64,000 nucleotides of DNA from Fibrella forsythiae (GTDB taxonomy: Bacteria; Bacteroidota; Bacteroidia; Cytophagales; Spirosomataceae): assembly GCF_017353175.1 (NCBI RefSeq), contig NZ_JAFMYW010000002.1, forward strand, positions 682,001-746,000, given 5' to 3'. Of the stretch, positions 63,196 through 64,000 are shown in pieces. The notes below the pieces were generated by a model that was not told the origin of the DNA, did no database searches, and saw only the letters and a program-made list of their open reading frames with translations. A program made the translations under genes and the position numbers. Each line of letters starts with the position of its first letter. Position 1 is the stretch's first letter.

Positions 63196-64000
63196 TCATC
63201 GCGTTAAAAAGTCGATAAGGAGGCGAATACCAAAAGCGGTGGCGTTCTTCTGCTGGCCAAATTCCGTGTCGGCGAAAGCCATACCCGCAATATCGAGGTG
63301 CGCCCAGGCCGGGTGTTTTTCTGTGAATACTTCCAGGAATTTAGCCGCTGCAATGGCCCCGTTGATGGGCTTGCCGCTGTAATTCTTCACGTCGGCCACA
63401 TCCGAGGTCAGATCATCTTTATAGACGTCCCAAAGGGGAAGCCGCCAGAGCCGCTCGCCGGTACGGTCGCCCGATGCCTGTAACTGCGCCGACAACTCGT
63501 CGTTTTGGGTGAATAATCCGCCAGCCTGATACCCCAGCGCGGCAATAACATTCCCCGTGAGCGTGGCCAGATCGATCAACACGTCGGGCTGAATGTGGCG
63601 AATCATGTGGCCTAGTCCATCGGCCAATATAACGCGGCCTTCGGCGTCGGTGTCGATGATCTCGATGGTCTTGCCGAGGTACGAGGTGATGACATCGCCG
63701 GGCTTTGTGGCCATGCCATCGACCACGTTTTCGGTTGTTGGTACCACCCCTACCACACGCCGGGGAAGTTTTAGCCGGGCAGCGACTTCCAACGTACCCA
63801 GTACAGCGGCAGCTCCACCCATATCGCTTTTCATCAGGTGCATATTCGTCGACTGCTTGATCGAGATACCGCCAGTATCGAAGGTTACGCCTTTGCCCAC
63901 CAGGCCTACCGTCGATCCGGTGGCGTTGGCGGGGTTGTAATCAAGTACCAGCATCATCGGTGGATTTTCGCTGCCTTGCCCAACGCTCAACAGGGCATTG
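63196..64000 (-). CDS. Leucyl aminopeptidase (M17), C-terminal part, cut by window edge
   Basis: Cytoplasmic two-zinc aminopeptidase that releases N-terminal residues from peptides. Only the C-terminal 267 residues or so are in the window; the reading frame runs open to base 64000 (ALLSVGQGSENPP). The catalytic features are complete: Lys and Asp in VGKGVTFDTGGISIK, DMGGAAAVLGTL, and the signature in EIIDTDAEGRVILADGL (usually NTDAEGR; here the first residue is Asp). A typical C-terminal WAHLDIAGMAFADTE and TAFGIRLLIDFL follow. The N-terminal domain lies outside. Confidence 0.94.
   Translation of the reverse strand, partial: NALLSVGQGSENPPMMLVLDYNPANATGSTVGLVGKGVTFDTGGISIKQSTNMHLMKSDMGGAAAVLGTLEVAARLKLPRRVVGVVPTTENVVDGMATKPGDVITSYLGKTIEIIDTDAEGRVILADGLGHMIRHIQPDVLIDLATLTGNVIAALGYQAGGLFTQNDELSAQLQASGDRTGERLWRLPLWDVYKDDLTSDVADVKNYSGKPINGAIAAAKFLEVFTEKHPAWAHLDIAGMAFADTEFGQQKNATAFGIRLLIDFLTR

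Overview
The window reads as chromosomal DNA of a Bacteroidota, most likely order Cytophagales and close to Spirosoma. The evidence is a SusC/SusD pair, many secreted glycoside hydrolases and lipoproteins, DUF3823/DUF4126/DUF4260 proteins, no Shine-Dalgarno sequences in front of most starts, and perfect TAnnTTTG (-7) boxes upstream of several genes. GC content is in the mid-50s. I see no tRNA, rRNA, CRISPR array, prophage or insertion sequence.

Region 1 (12-15159) is an arabinan/arabinose utilisation locus, all on the + strand: SusC, SusD, DUF3823 lipoprotein, GH51 arabinofuranosidase, GH43 arabinanase, ribulokinase, arabinose isomerase, a second GH51 and ribulose-5-phosphate 4-epimerase. Arabino-oligosaccharides would be bound and imported by SusCD, trimmed to L-arabinose by the hydrolases, and converted by AraA, AraB and AraD to D-xylulose 5-phosphate. 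Four intergenic gaps of this locus each hold a copy of one hairpin repeat family.

Region 2 (15265-28534) is mixed: SnoaL-like protein, beta-barrel protein, NAD-dependent epimerase-like protein, alanine dehydrogenase with a divergent Lrp/AsnC regulator, IPT/TIG lipoprotein, GH92 mannosidase, a lipoprotein, a FAD-dependent reductase and an unusual GH13-like protein. Region 3 (28776-43991) holds sufB, uxuA, an acyl-CoA synthetase/MFS pair, small membrane proteins, accA, a beta-CASP RNase-like hydrolase, dacB, a CHASE3-type histidine kinase, hslV and waaA. Region 4 (44045-58015) holds a kinase-fold protein next to waaA, a nucleotidyltransferase-like/small-protein pair, GNAT, DMT protein, msrB, PBP1A, two tiny acidic proteins, a GC-mosaic acyltransferase, an ABC exporter, a lytic transglycosylase and the pyruvate dehydrogenase E2. 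Region 5 (58163-63171) is a surface polysaccharide cluster (WecA-type transferase, three GT2 enzymes, WcaF-type acetyltransferase). The window ends inside a leucyl aminopeptidase gene.

The most striking signal is not a gene. The non-palindromic octamer AGGTACGT (or its complement ACGTACCT) occurs about 50 times in 64 kb, roughly 25 times more than chance, in both orientations, in all reading frames and between genes. Its density of about one per 1.3 kb resembles DNA uptake sequences or HIP1-type genome signatures. A second layer is a set of long intergenic inverted repeats whose arms differ from place to place while some of their cores are shared.
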